From assembly GCA_023053575.1 (NCBI GenBank), contig JAKZAP010000011.1, positions 1,240,001 through 1,304,000 of the forward strand: a DNA stretch of 64,000 bases. Direction: 5' to 3'. This document shows, in pieces, positions 9,646 to 20,174 of the stretch (positions are counted from its first letter, which is position 1; each line of letters opens with the position of its first letter). Made by a program: the position numbers and the translations under genes. Below the pieces are notes generated by a model. That model did not search any database. It saw only the letters and a list, made by a program, of their open reading frames with translations, and had not been told where the DNA came from. This stretch comes from Branchinecta lynchi. Its lineage: Eukaryota; Arthropoda; Branchiopoda; Anostraca; Branchinectidae.

Positions 9646-11567
9646 TACCTTAAATTACCTTAAATCGCACTTCCAGCGAGATAAGGTGGTGTTAGCCTCC
9701 TGTAGAGTCTCTCGCTGGTTGGCGGCTTGATTGTCAGATCGTTGTTGTAACATCGGCTCACTGGCACTCCAGTGTAGCCGGCATTGATTGGTTGATAAAT
9801 CTTGTTGTCACATCGGCTCACTGGAATCCCAGTGCAGCCGACATTCAGCATTTCGCCAGTCCTCGTCCACGCCTTTCTTGAAGCCATCCAGGGTAGCAGC
9901 GTTGATAGTTTTTTCGGAAAGGCTGTTCCAGAGTGGAACACTCCGTACAGAGAAAAAACTGTGCCGCTCGCGTCGTTTACAGCTGGTCAGTTGGAGCTTC
10001 TTGGAATGGCCTCTCGTCGACTTTGATTGGGAGCTCTCGAATACCCCAGGAATAATGTCGGAGTCTAACAGCTTTTTTACCATCAGGACGTCGCCGCGTT
10101 TACGTCGATACGAGAGGCTGGGAAGCTTCAGTACCCTCAACCGTTCGTGGTATTCTAGGGCTTTTAATTGTGGTGACATCTTAGTGGCTCTTCTTTGCAC
10201 TCCCTCTAGGGCTTTGGCATCCATTTTGTGGTGGGGTGATGCAACAATCATGCCGTACTCAAGGTGGGGTCTCACAAGCGCAGTATAAAGCTTCTTAATG
10301 ATCACAGGCTTCCTAGAGGTGATGGTCCTTTTGACAAGTCCAAGTGCTCTGTTTCCTTTAGCAACTTGGTGGCGAGTGTGGGGATGAAATTTAAACTGGT
10401 TGTCAATTGTGACACCCAGGTCCCTTTCCTCCTCCACACTTTCTAGGTCAATGTGGTTTTTGGATCCATTCGACATGGTGTACGTATGTTGAGGGTTCTT
10501 AGGTCCAAGGTGAAGTACTTTACACTTCGCAGCATTGAATTCCAAAAGCCACAGAGATGACCAGTTGGAAAGAGCATCAAGGTCAGCTTGCAGTTCAGAT
10601 GTTTGTTTGTTGTTGGCAACAGGACCGAAGAGTTTTGAGTCATCAGCAAAGAGTGTAAGGGTGTTATGTACAACAGAGGGACAATCATTTATATAGATGG
10701 TGAATAACGGTGGCCCAAGCTTGGTGCCTTGAGGAACGCCACTCAATACTGGGCTTGGGTCGGAGAAGGATTGTGAGCCATGACTATTGTAAATCATCAC
10801 CCTCTGTGTACATCCAGTCAAGAAAGACTCTATCCATTCTACAACATCAGGATGTAATTGATACCTGGACAGTTTATAAAGAAGGTAAGCATGAACAACC
10901 TTATCGAATGCCTTGGCCTGGTCAAGCAAAATAAGATCCACTGGAAGCCCCTCATCAATGAGTTTGGTTACTATGTCATAAGACTGAACAAGATTGGTCT
11001 AAACTGACCGACCTTTTCTGAAACCATGCTGTCCTCCATACAATAGTTTATTCTTGTCAAGGTGGTTAATGATTGCATCATTGATGATTCCTTCCATGAC
11101 TTTTGAAGGCACAGATGTAAGACTTATAGGTCGGTAGTTCTGGGCCTGACTTTTTTGCCCTTTCTTGAAGACTGGCATAATGTTGGTTGACTTCCAGTCC
11201 AATGGAACAGACTTGCTTGCCATGGAGGTCTGAAAAATCTTGGTTAGAGGGTATGTTATACATGCTGCCGTTTCCTTAAGGAGTCTTGGATGAATACCAT
11301 CTGGGCCTTTGGCTTTTGATGTGTCAAGGGTAGTCAAACGTTTCAGTACGTCTTCCATTGAGATCAGGATGGGTGGCATTTCAAATTCAATTGGGAGGTT
11401 TTCCATGATGGGGGGTGGCAGTGGGGCAGAACTGTGGTTGAAATTAGTACTGAAGCAGTCACTCAAACAATTCGCTATCTCTTTGGAATCTCGGGCAGTA
11501 GTGCCGTCAGATTTTTCTAGGGGAGGAATGGAACGTCTGTTAGGATTGCTCGATGAGCTATATTTGA
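9646..11567 (-). mobile_element. CR1/Jockey-like LINE, 5'-truncated
   Basis: The reverse-transcriptase half of a non-LTR retrotransposon ends on its 3' side in two copies of ATTTAAGGTA-type sequence (about 9643-9665). Such short repeated 3' termini are typical of CR1/L2-type LINEs. It sits inside an RF-C arm: GAATTTTATTA stops on the left and GCTATATTTCGGCCCTTC continues on the right. The endonuclease domain and ORF1 are absent. The 3' untranslated region holds a ~58-bp-spaced duplication (CATCGGCTCACTGG at 9752 and 9809). Confidence 0.85.
9808..11567 (-). pseudogene. LINE reverse transcriptase with one in-frame TAG
   Basis: This frame encodes the C-terminal ~585 residues of a LINE polyprotein, which copies its RNA at the nicked target. 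Visible in order are the fingers motif KAKGPDGIHPRLLK, the NYRPISLTSVPSK block, the QHGFRKGRS block, the DQAKAFDKVVH palm aspartate, SGVPQGTKLGPPLF, the catalytic FADDSKL, the DLGVTIDNQFKF and RPHLEYG blocks, and a C-terminal tail. All palm catalytic residues are intact. The only disabling change is a TAG at 10999-11001, with the frame resuming at once. The first ~30 residues of the long open frame (11568-11622) come from the flanking RF-C repeat, not the LINE. One stop and no frameshift suggest recent decay. Confidence 0.9.
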
Positions 11568-11700
11568 AGCTATATTTCGGCCCTTCTTGGCAAGGGTCAT
11601 CTTCAGGCTCAAAACTTCTCAAGTTGGAAAAAGGAACTTGTGGGAAACAAACTTGTGTTTGGTCCGCAGTCAGCTTGGGCTGAAGGAATATTCATATGTA
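11568..11700 (+). repeat. RF-C element, right remainder
   Basis: It continues the arm interrupted by the LINE: GCTATATTTCGGCCCTTCTT, then GGCAAGGGTCATCTTCAGGC. It ends with the family flank CGCAGTCAGCTTGGGCTGAA and GGAATATT, which recurs at 19970, 34890, 56105 and 60575. Confidence 0.75.
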
Positions 11701-13176
11701 GTAAGTAATACACCAACAAGAAAAAATCAAGGGGGCTGAAAATTTAACCTATGGTTTCACTTTAAATATAAAAATAGGAAGAGAAAGCAAGAAGGAAAAC
11801 AAAAATTGGCAAGTCTGGGTCAGATGGAAGTAATGGTCAAAAGTTTTTTTTTTTTTTTCACTTTTTCGGTTAAGATACGCCAAACTTGCAAGGCTTGCAA
11901 GTCAGAGGATGGAATTAAAGTGATGGTCAAAAGTTTGTTTTTCACTTTTCGGTTAAGATGCGCAGTTTAAGGGCGCTAAAAGTTAATTTCTAAGCAAAAC
12001 CCTTGAGGCAAAAGACAAAATCATGTAGGCCTACTCACGGCGATCTTGAAAAAGTAAATTTTGCTTGAAAGTATTTCTTTGTATTTTGTGGTTAAGATTA
12101 GTTCTTTAAGGAATGGTTGGATTGGAGAAGTGACGATTTCTAACCCAATGATGTCAAGTTTCTAATGCTCCTGTAAAGTTGTATCGTCTTAGCACATCTG
12201 GAAGTACCTTAACTCACTCACCGAAATTCAGAACACCCCCCAATAAAGCCCTCCCCCCCCCCCCTCCTCCCCCTCGGTACTCGAATCCGATCCGATTCTG
12301 TCACTGGTGCACAGCTAGGACTTTTGCCCGTACTTCCCACTAAGTTTCATCCTGATCGCTCCACTTTATGCGTGTCACAAAACTTCCGGTTCTCCCCTCC
12401 AACCTCACCCCCCCAGTCCATCGGATCCGGTCCGGACTTGAAATGGGACATCTGAGACATGAGACCTTTCAAGATATCAAGTTTCATTAAGATCCGATTA
12501 CCCGTTCAAAAGTTATGCGTGCCACTAATTTCCGGATTCCGCCGTCAACCCCTCCCCCACGATGGTCGGATTGGGCGTGTGACTGCTTCCAAGTTAATCT
12601 GGTTGGGTCCCTGATATGCCTGCCTAGTTTTATCGTCTTAGCCCATCTGGAATTACATCAACTATGGGTCGCCGGAATTCTGGACCCCCCCCCCTCCAAC
12701 TCCCCCCGCAGTGTCCGAATCCGGTCCAGTTCTGTCAGTTACTGATCTAGAGCTTGTGCTTGTTCTTCCCACTAAGTTTCATCCCGATCACTCCATTCTG
12801 AGAGTTTCACTCTATTTCCGGTTCCCCCTCCGACTCCCCCCCCCCCCCTCCAGATTCATCGGATCCAGTCCCAACTTGAGATGAGACATCTGAGATAAGA
12901 GTTCTTTCTAAGTATCAAGTTTCATTAAGATCCGATCACCTGTTCGAAAGTTCTGCATGTCCCAATTTTCTGGATTCCGCAACCTCCCCCTTCCCCCCAC
13001 GATGGTCAGATCGGGCAAGTGACGACTTTGAAGTTAGTTTTGTCGGGTCGCTAATAAGCCTGCCAAGTTTCATCGTTCTAGCACTTCTGGAAGTACCCTA
13101 AATCGAGAAGAGTGGACCGACAGACCGAAAAGTGATTAGTATATGACACTTGAGCGAAGCTGCAAGTGCCATAAAA
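11701..13176 (-). mobile_element. RF-B element
   Basis: The AT-rich part (about 11810-12120, with CTTTTCGGTTAAGATGCGC and CCCTTGAGGCAAAA blocks) is followed by conserved C-rich blocks. Examples are AAGTTTCATTAAGATCCGAT, GGATCCGGTCCGGACTTGAA and TAGCACATCTGGAAGTACC. It ends in the hairpin CACTTGAGCGAAGCTGCAAG, then TGCCATAAAAA. The order matches 18370-19379 reversed. The GAGCT-type other end is missing. Long C runs occur at fixed places. Open frames here are shared repeat sequence, not genes. Confidence 0.75.
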
Positions 13177-13179
13177 ACA

Positions 13180-13215
13180 CGACAAAACCAGTGTTGCTCT
13201 CGCAACACAATGTCT
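13180..13215 (+). repeat. lone first hairpin of Helitron-like terminus
   Basis: CAAAACCAGTGTTGCTCTCG continues to CAACAC, forming a 7-bp stem with the same TCTC loop as at 28565 and 9167. The other three hairpins are absent. CTGAATTTATCAACC follows. Confidence 0.6.
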
Positions 13216-13257
13216 GAATTTATCAACCCGACCTTGACATTATAACAGTGAGCAACA

Positions 13258-14049
13258 CACTGTCAGAAGTTTCATAACAGATAACACGACGATGCGCGGT
13301 TTCAACAGATAATGTGTAACAGATAACACTTCGTATGCTATCTGTTGTGTTTCAAAATGTTATTCATAAAAAGCTTTACCATCAGGAAGAACCGAAAAAC
13401 CGCCAAGAAGTATCTGCTGAGTTTTCCGACATCATGACGATAAGGAAGAAAGTCAGTAGATGCTTTTTCGGCTATTCCTAACAAAGCTTGGTATGTATAA
13501 GTAAGTAAGTAAGTAAGTATATTTATAACCCACAAAATGTTTTACAACAAAGGAGAGTGGAGTAGAAATAAATAGAAAATAGAAAAAGAAAAGAAACAAA
13601 GGATAATAGGATAATAACATACAAAACATACAATAATCCTCCAACTATCAATCAGAAAAGTCTAATCAGTCGGTGATGCGGCAGCAGACGCAGACTAGAT
13701 TTCCGACGGAAATCTGTGTGCAATTCTTGTAGCCGTGATAAAATGTCAATAGGTCCGTACGATTTAATAATCTTAGAATTGCTACGAGACCGGGGCAGAT
13801 ACAGAAGAAACTTACAGTAACGGAAATAATCTATCCTTATTCTGGATAGGTCCCGTTTATCAAAAATATCAAACAGACCAACCGAGAAAAGTACAGCAGG
13901 GTCGCAAAAAGAAGCGTAAAGTTTTGCTAGGGCTGTTTTCATTTCATGCATAACGTTTTCAAACACAACAGATAACATCCGAAGTGTTATCGGTTAGGCA
14001 TAATCTGTTGAAACCGCGTATCCACTTGGTATCTCTTATGAAACTTCTG
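13258..14049. mobile_element. RF-F element with LINE inside
   Basis: The left end ACTGTCAGAAGTTTCATAAC and the right end TTATGAAACTTCTGAC are inverted, and related GATAACA..CGGTTTCAACAGAT blocks follow inward on both sides. The middle is occupied by a minus-strand LINE 3' piece (13495-13980), so the element is either chimeric or was used as a target. Confidence 0.65.
13495..13980 (-). pseudogene. LINE reverse transcriptase C-terminal fragment
   Basis: The minus-strand frame at 13652-13978 contains ALAKLYASFCDPAVLF, YFRYCKFLLYLPRSRSNSKI and IKSYGPIDILSRL. These match the C-terminal blocks (LASLYNS..., FRFSKYLIRLPP, IYNIRDLE) of the LINE at 29545. A 3' untranslated part and a (TACT)n tail at 13499-13520 follow. 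It is 5'-truncated and non-functional. Confidence 0.6.
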
Positions 14050-15048
14050 ACGGGTCAACGTCGAGTTTTAAGTGGCAAATTGCAGGTATAACAGGTTGCG
14101 TGCTGGTTAAAACCACATATTTAAAGCATGAGTCAATGGATTCAGGATTCTTCAGGATTCAACAACTTTACTAAAAAAAAATCATTCCAGCTTGACTACC
14201 GGTAACAAACAAAGCACATATGTGCTTGAAAAACGCAACCAGTACACATTTACTACCATATTATATAAATAATCCAACCTTCACTAAAATAAAATAAAAA
14301 TTAATTAATTAATTTGTCAATTTGTCCTCTCTCGTCTTCCATACCCTCCACTTACCAACTACCCTCAAGGAGATGTTTCTTTAACCGATTTAAGTTAAAG
14401 TTGCCAATGAGTTGCCAATTGGCAACCAGTTGCCAATGGTTGCCTTGCCTCATTTAACCTACATTCAAATTCAAATTCACTTTATTTATCCAAAAATTCT
14501 TCATTGCGAAAAATAGCATAGGACACATAAGATAGCATAGGATACATAAGAACATCTTACAAATTCGGATAATAATGGTTACTTTGTACTTTCAATTTTC
14601 AGACTAAGTACGGTATATGAAAAATGGTTGGCAGTACAGATGTCCTCTCATGAGATGCTACCGGACGGCTAACGGATTGGTCGTTTCAGCAGAATGTATT
14701 TGTGATGAATTTTATCCCCCCCCCCCCCCTCCCCTCCCTTTCACAACAGATGTTCACTGGAGCATGGAAGTCGAAGTAATTAGTTTCTTTACATCTCAAG
14801 GGAATTCCTTAAAGATTGATCGCTTATTAAATATCTGAAGAAGCAATAGAGGGGTCGCCGTTATTGGAAAAGGCAACGGGAACTTGAAGGCTGAAAATAA
14901 AAGCAATGGGCCGATGGAACAAGTTGAAACACAGCAAATAAAAAACATGGATTTTCAGCTTATCGCCTTTTCCTTCATCTCTTAAACAAATATTCTTGTA
15001 GAAACTTATTTCGTTTATCGATCACTCCTAAATGTAATCTCGCTTCCC
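14050..15048. other. no gene; TTGAAT tail and C run
   Basis: TTCAAATTCAAATTCAC at about 14465 is a retroposon-type tail read on the minus strand. A 13-base C run lies at about 14718. The phrase GTTGCCAATTGGCAACCAGT near 14410 is locally self-repeating. The open frame at 14617-14838 crosses the C run and looks spurious. Confidence 0.4.
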
Positions 15049-15052
15049 TTAA

Positions 15053-16248
15053 AGGACACCTGAAAAATGAAACCATACTTGAACACACCATGGAGAATGA
15101 ATGCATTTACAGACACGGAGACGGAGAGGATTCTTGTCCTGAGCGTGACGTCTTCAAAATAGGGATGTTCGTTTCTGTAGGTTTGCACATGCAGACTCCC
15201 AGACAATAAGACCAAAGGATTCGATGGGATCCCACAAATTCAATATCTGGTCCAGACAACTGGGTCTTGTCTTCGCCAGATCCAGTCTTCGCCATACTCC
15301 TTGAACATGTGTACTATTATCTGAGAAAACCACGTTCAGATATGGATTCAGCATGTGTGTTTACCTCTATAAGTCATATCTGTTTTGACGAAAACTTCCT
15401 GCTACTTCTACCAATTTTCCGGTTTCTGCCGAACTCCGGAACTACTTGTCTGGCGAAAAAAGAAAGCCCAAAAAGGAATTCAGGGTATCTTCTTTCCCCA
15501 ATAATGAACATCTAATCAACTTCAAATAAAAAATTTAACATATGACAAATTTTCCAACCGGATTCCGGTCGAACTCTATGTCCGGAAAAAAAATGATTGT
15601 CGCACACAGATAAATCGGATGTCCAATCAACTACGAGTAAAACTTTAACTTTTAGTGTCCACATAAGTGTTCAGCATGTTTTCTTGCCCTAAATCGAACA
15701 TCTAATCAACTCCAAATAAAACTTTTAATTTTAACAAACTTTCCGGTTTTGGCCAGATTCTGGGCGAACTACTTGTCCGATGACAAAATGGTTTTCACCA
15801 TCGTGTTGCATGTCTTTTTACTCCATAATCGACTATCACATTAGCTGTTTCAAAATATATTCTCTTCGAGAGTTATCGTGCTTACAGACGGACGGACGGA
15901 CAGAAGGACAACTGTTGCGATATCATAGGTATCCCTCCACGTACGTTTTGGGGTCCCAAAAAGTGCAGCTCATTCAAGTCTTGTACAGCGCTGGCCGGAT
16001 CGTATTGGAATTTCTTCTAGATATACGTTTGGGCTTAACTGCTTAAAAAATATTCGAGAAGAAGGGTTGATTGGAGACATTTGTTCATTTCTAAAATTGT
16101 TCAGTACTGAAATAAGGACAGATGCAAAATGGAGCAAATATCATAGCTTGAAACACTATTTCGTATTTGGATTAGACTTTCTGCAGGCAATGTTAACGGA
16201 AGTTATACAGATAGGAATGACACTTGGTACTCTTCCTTCAGGTGTCCT
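15053..16248. mobile_element. piggyBac-like MITE (PB), carries an RF-A insertion
   Basis: Ends AGGACACCTG and CAGGTGTCCT are flanked by TTAA on both sides (15049-15052 and 16249-16252), the target preference of piggyBac transposons. The body matches the intact ~440-bp copies at 39724-40164 and 62039-62476. This copy is lengthened by a 753-bp RF-A element at 15207-15959. No transposase is encoded. Confidence 0.9.
15207..15959 (+). mobile_element. RF-A element, complete, inserted in PB
   Basis: The empty site AGACAAAAAGCGCAATTC exists in the PB copy at 62181. Here AGACAA is followed by TAAGACCAAAGG and the element closes with GGGGTCCCAA before AAAGTGCAG. Order: leader with AAGACC...GGGTCTTG inverted pair, core units marked by CCGGATTCCGG, then the GAGAGTTATCGTGCTTACAG block with GACGGACGGACGGACAG, then ATAGGTATCCCTCCAC and a near-palindromic end. 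Little or no target duplication is made. Confidence 0.85.
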
Positions 16249-16429
16249 TTAAAGCTAGGCTTCACTTGCCTGATTTTCAGGTACCTGAGACTTTCGTACA
16301 GTCAAGCCGTTTCCGGATTTCCATAAAGATTATGACAGCTAGTCTTGCAACTTTTTAACATTTGCTAGATTTTCCCTTCAAATATCGTTTGATCCCAACC
16401 ACAACCATTGTTCAATCCAATCTAAACAA

Positions 16430-17631
16430 GACCAAAGGTTTCGATGGGATCCCACAAATTTTAATATTTGCTCCCGACCATTCGGTCTTGTAGATATTCG
16501 GTCTTCAACAAACTTCTTAAGCAGTTTTACTTTTAACTGGCCAATGGTAATAATCGGAGAAGACCAAGTTCATATTTGACAGTGCAAACCGGATACACCA
16601 GCTGAATTTCAACAAGTTCAGATAAAATCAGATAACCGTTTTGCGCTGTCAAATATTCAAATATGGATTCAGCATATGGTTTACCCTAGCCCACGTCGTA
16701 CCTCCTTCCTTCAGATAATTGTTTTGCGCTGTCAAATATTCAAGCATATTGTTTACCCTATAGCCTACGTCGTATTTCCTTCCTTCAGATAACTGTTTTG
16801 CGCTGTCAAATATTCAAATATGGATTCAGCATATGGTTTACCCTATAGCCTACGTCGTATCTCTTTCCTTACTTACTTCTGCCCATCTTCCGGTTTCGGC
16901 CGGATTCCAGACAAAATACTTGTCTGGCAAAAAACTAAAGCTCAAAAATGAATTCAGCATGTCTCCTTACCCCTACATCCAACCTCTAATCAACTTCAGA
17001 TTAAACTTTTACTTTTCACAAATTTTCCGGTTTCAGCCGGATTCCGAGCGATCTATACATCCGGTGAGAAAATGATTTTTATATGCGAGTTCAGCATGTC
17101 TTCTTACCCGCAAATCGAACATCTTATCAAATTTAAATAAAGCTTTTACATTTAACAAATTCTCCGGTTTTGGCCGGATTCCAGCCGAACTAACTGTCCG
17201 GCGAGAAAATAAATTTCATATTCGGGCTTAGCACGTCTCTTTGTCCCTGAATCAAGCCTCTAATCAACTTCATATGAAACTTTTATTTTTCAAAAATTTT
17301 ACGGTTTACACCGGATTCCGGGTGAACAATTTGTCCGGCGAGAAAATTAATTTCAAATTCGAATTCAGCATGTCTCCTTTCCCTTAAATCAACTATCTCA
17401 ATAGCTTTCGATATTTCTTTTGCCCCTTATTTGAAACCTCTCCCCCACCCTCAAATATAGGGCTACAGAGCCCATCTTCGAACTTAACCTGTACTTTGAC
17501 CGAAAGGATCCTCCCACCAAGTTTCATCAGTCTCTTCGAGAGTTATCGTGCTTACAGACGGACGGACAGACGGACAACTTTTGCGATGTCATAGGTATCC
17601 CTCCACTTACGTTTTGGGATCCCAAAAACTT
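16430..17631 (+). mobile_element. RF-A element, complete
   Basis: It runs from ACAAGACCAAAGGTTTCGAT through at least four core units (CCGGTTTnGGCCGGATTCC spaced ~130-160 bp) to the GAGAGTTATCGTGCTTACAG block and TTTTGGGATCCCAAAAA. Its leader is expanded by the short tandem at 16627-16870. The polypyrimidine-rich frames are not genes. Confidence 0.85.
16627..16870 (+). repeat. ~80-bp tandem triplication inside RF-A
   Basis: GTTTTGCGCTGTCAAATATT occurs at about 16639, 16723 and 16796, each followed by a CAGCATATGGTTTACCCTA-like block (shortened in the middle copy) and CCTACGTCGTA. It is flanked by an RF-C-like fragment (CCGGATACACCAGCTGAATT, 16590). Confidence 0.8.
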
Positions 17632-18369
17632 CTTGCTCTTGGGTTCCGGCCATTCGGAACCCTTTCGCCTTCTTCTACCCCCTTCTTTTGAAATTTTAGT
17701 TCGTCTTTCAAATCTGTTCCCTCTAAGATTTCGGAGTCTGGATTGTCCAACATTCCGGAGTTACATACGTTATTGGCCTGGTTTCACTCTCGGGATCCAT
17801 CACGACGAAAACGGATGTCTGAGGAAGAAAAATTTGGAAGGTGAACGCTGGCGTTTACTTTTGTTCAAGTTCGGGTGAACATGGGTTTCGCCAGGATAAA
17901 GAGGTGTTTGGATGGAGGAGAAGGATGTATGTAGATTGTGAATCCATTAAAAGTGGATACCGATGAGTGTTATACGCGTGTCAAGGATGGTGGGTTTCAT
18001 AACGCACTAATGACTAAAGATAATAGTACAATAAGGAAAAAAGTGAATTAAGCAGTCGATAACCTGTTCAAATGCACAAAAAATATATGAAAAAGTTCTA
18101 AAAAATCTTCTGCCTTATGACAAGTAAAATAGTGGACAAGAGCAGAGGCGTGAAGTTCCTGGGCTGTGCAATAGATGGAAACACAGAGGAAGGATCAACT
18201 GATATGAAGTGGGAGGATCCAGAGTTAGGAGAAAGCAATGCTGGAGTTCCTATAACGCCGAGGAAGGTCAAATATAAATTTGCAGTATTAGAAATAGCAG
18301 GCCCTCGTACGTTTTAAGATATTTTCATGTATTCAAATAATGCATAAAACGGATATGTTTTGGCCAGAC
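17632..18369. other. no gene recognised
   Basis: The frame at 18117-18317 (MTSKIVDKSRGVKFLGCAID...) has an ATG and ordinary composition, but I recognise no domain and see no splice or promoter evidence. Confidence 0.4.
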
Positions 18370-18371
18370 GT

Positions 18372-19379
18372 CATTTTTGTGGCACTTGCCTTCCGACCAA
18401 GCGCCATATATCGATCACTGTTCCGTCGGTCGGTCAGTCCGGTGTTTGCGAGTTAGGGTAGTTCCAGATACGCTAGGAAGATGCTTGCCAGGTATATTAG
18501 GGACCCGACGAAACTAATTTGGAAATAGTCACTTGCCCGGTTCAACCATTGTGGGGGGAGTGAGGGGAGCCGGAATCCAGAAGTTACTGACATGCATAAC
18601 TTTCGAACGGGTGATCGGAACTTATTGAAACTTGAGATTTGGAAAGATGTCATGTCTGAGATGTCCCATTTCAAGTACCTACCGAATTCGATGAATGTGG
18701 GGGGAGGGGTTGGAGGGGGGAACCGGAAATCATGTGACACGCTTAGAGTCGAGCGATCGGGATGAAACTTGGTGGAAAGAACAAGCTCAAACCCTAGGTA
18801 CATCAATGACAGAACCGGACCGGATTCGTGCACTGTGGGGGGGAGTTGGAGGGGGGGGGGGGGGGGTGGAATTCCGGAATTCCTTAAAGTAATAATCCTA
18901 ACCACAAAGTACAAAAAATACTTTTAAGCAAAGTGTACATTACCCTTAAAGTGCGTTTCTTAACCGAAAAGTAAAAAAAATACTTTAATCAAACGATATC
19001 TATTCATGATTCCCAAGGGCCCATGATCGTTTTTGCCTCAAGGGTTTTGCTTACAAGTGAATTTCTTAAAGTACAAACAATAATTGTGAGCAAAATATAG
19101 ATTTTCATGATTCCAATGAGCTTATCATCATTTGTGCTTCAAGAGTGTTCATTACAGATGAATCTCTAGCGCCCTTAAAGTGCGCATCATCACGTCTAAA
19201 TGCACAAATAAAATAGTTTTACGAACAATACATTCCCGTGATTTCTAAGGACCCATGATCATTCTTATCTCAAGGGTTTTACTTACAAATGATTACAACA
19301 AACCCACGAATCGACGAATTCCTTCCTGTATCCTCTGACCCAGCCTTACAAGTGCCATATGAGCTTCCAGCTCTTGTTT
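18372..19379 (+). mobile_element. RF-B element, near complete, 1.0 kb
   Basis: Left end: GGCACTTGCCTTCCGACCAA with GCGCC, a hairpin. Right end: CAAGTGCCATATGAGCTTCC with AGCTCTTGTTT. Between are AAGCTAGG, the ATCGTCC/AGTTATGC blocks, GATCGGGATGAAACTTGGTG, a G run at 18850-18865 and an AT-rich part with CAAGGGTTTTGCTTACAA. This copy has the uninterrupted TTAA (19066-19069) that carries a PB insertion at 62039, so it serves as the empty site. Confidence 0.8.
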
Positions 19380-19419
19380 CATATATTCAAATAATACATA
19401 AAATATATATGTCAGCTAC

Positions 19420-20010
19420 GATGCTTTGCTAGCTATATTTAGGCCGGATATTTGGGACGAAATATCGCTGCCAGAGCATCTTAGCTGACATGTCCGTTTA
19501 TGCATTATCAATCAATCATCGTATTTATTCCTGAATATGTGTTTCACAACATGATAACATAGGACTGTCAACTTAAACGAAATATAATTAATATTTACAG
19601 TTAATTTTAAAGTTCGACGACTTCATAACTTTGTCATATAATTAAACGGTATGTCAAACATAAAAAATATAAAATATGTAATAAAATATGTAATATATAT
19701 TTGAATATATGCTTCAAAGTCAGCTTGGGGTCGAGGAATATTTATAGATATTTTTGTTGGAGGTTAAAACAAAGCATTTGCCTGAGGTTAGTGTTGTCAG
19801 AAATCAATGCCAGATTTTTATAGTAAATTCCTTATTTTTGTTTAGTGTTAAAGGCAAAGGTAGGCTAGAACTTGAGCCTGAAGAGGACCCTTGCTAAGAA
19901 AGGCCGAAATAATAGATCTAATAAAATTCAGCTGACATATCCATTTAGCACTGTCAATTACGATTCGCAGACAGCTTGGGCTGAAGAAATATTTTAATAA
20001 TGAAGCTTTC
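19420..20010. repeat. RF-C fragments
   Basis: The arms near 19430-19510 (GTCAGCTACGATGC, TCTTAGCTGACATGTCCG) form a diverged palindrome. A right arm with AAGGCCGAAATAATAGATCT, then AATAAAATTCAGCTGACATA, lies at 19890-19955, with the CGCAGACAGCTTGGGCTGAA flank after it. Confidence 0.65.
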
Positions 20011-20174
20011 GAAAAACCGCGAGTTCGTGTTCCGGAGAGACTATTCTTATTTCATACAAGGGATGAATTGTAAATTTAATTCATGCCTTGTACTGAGATG
20101 CTGAATATCAAAACGAGTAAGTTTGAGCACAAGACGCTGGAGATACATTCTTTATTCCAATAGTCTGACATACG

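Noticed and set aside
18453..18914. 153-codon minus-strand proline-rich frame
   Set aside because: Lies wholly in RF-B; the same residues recur in every RF-B copy with stops and shifts.
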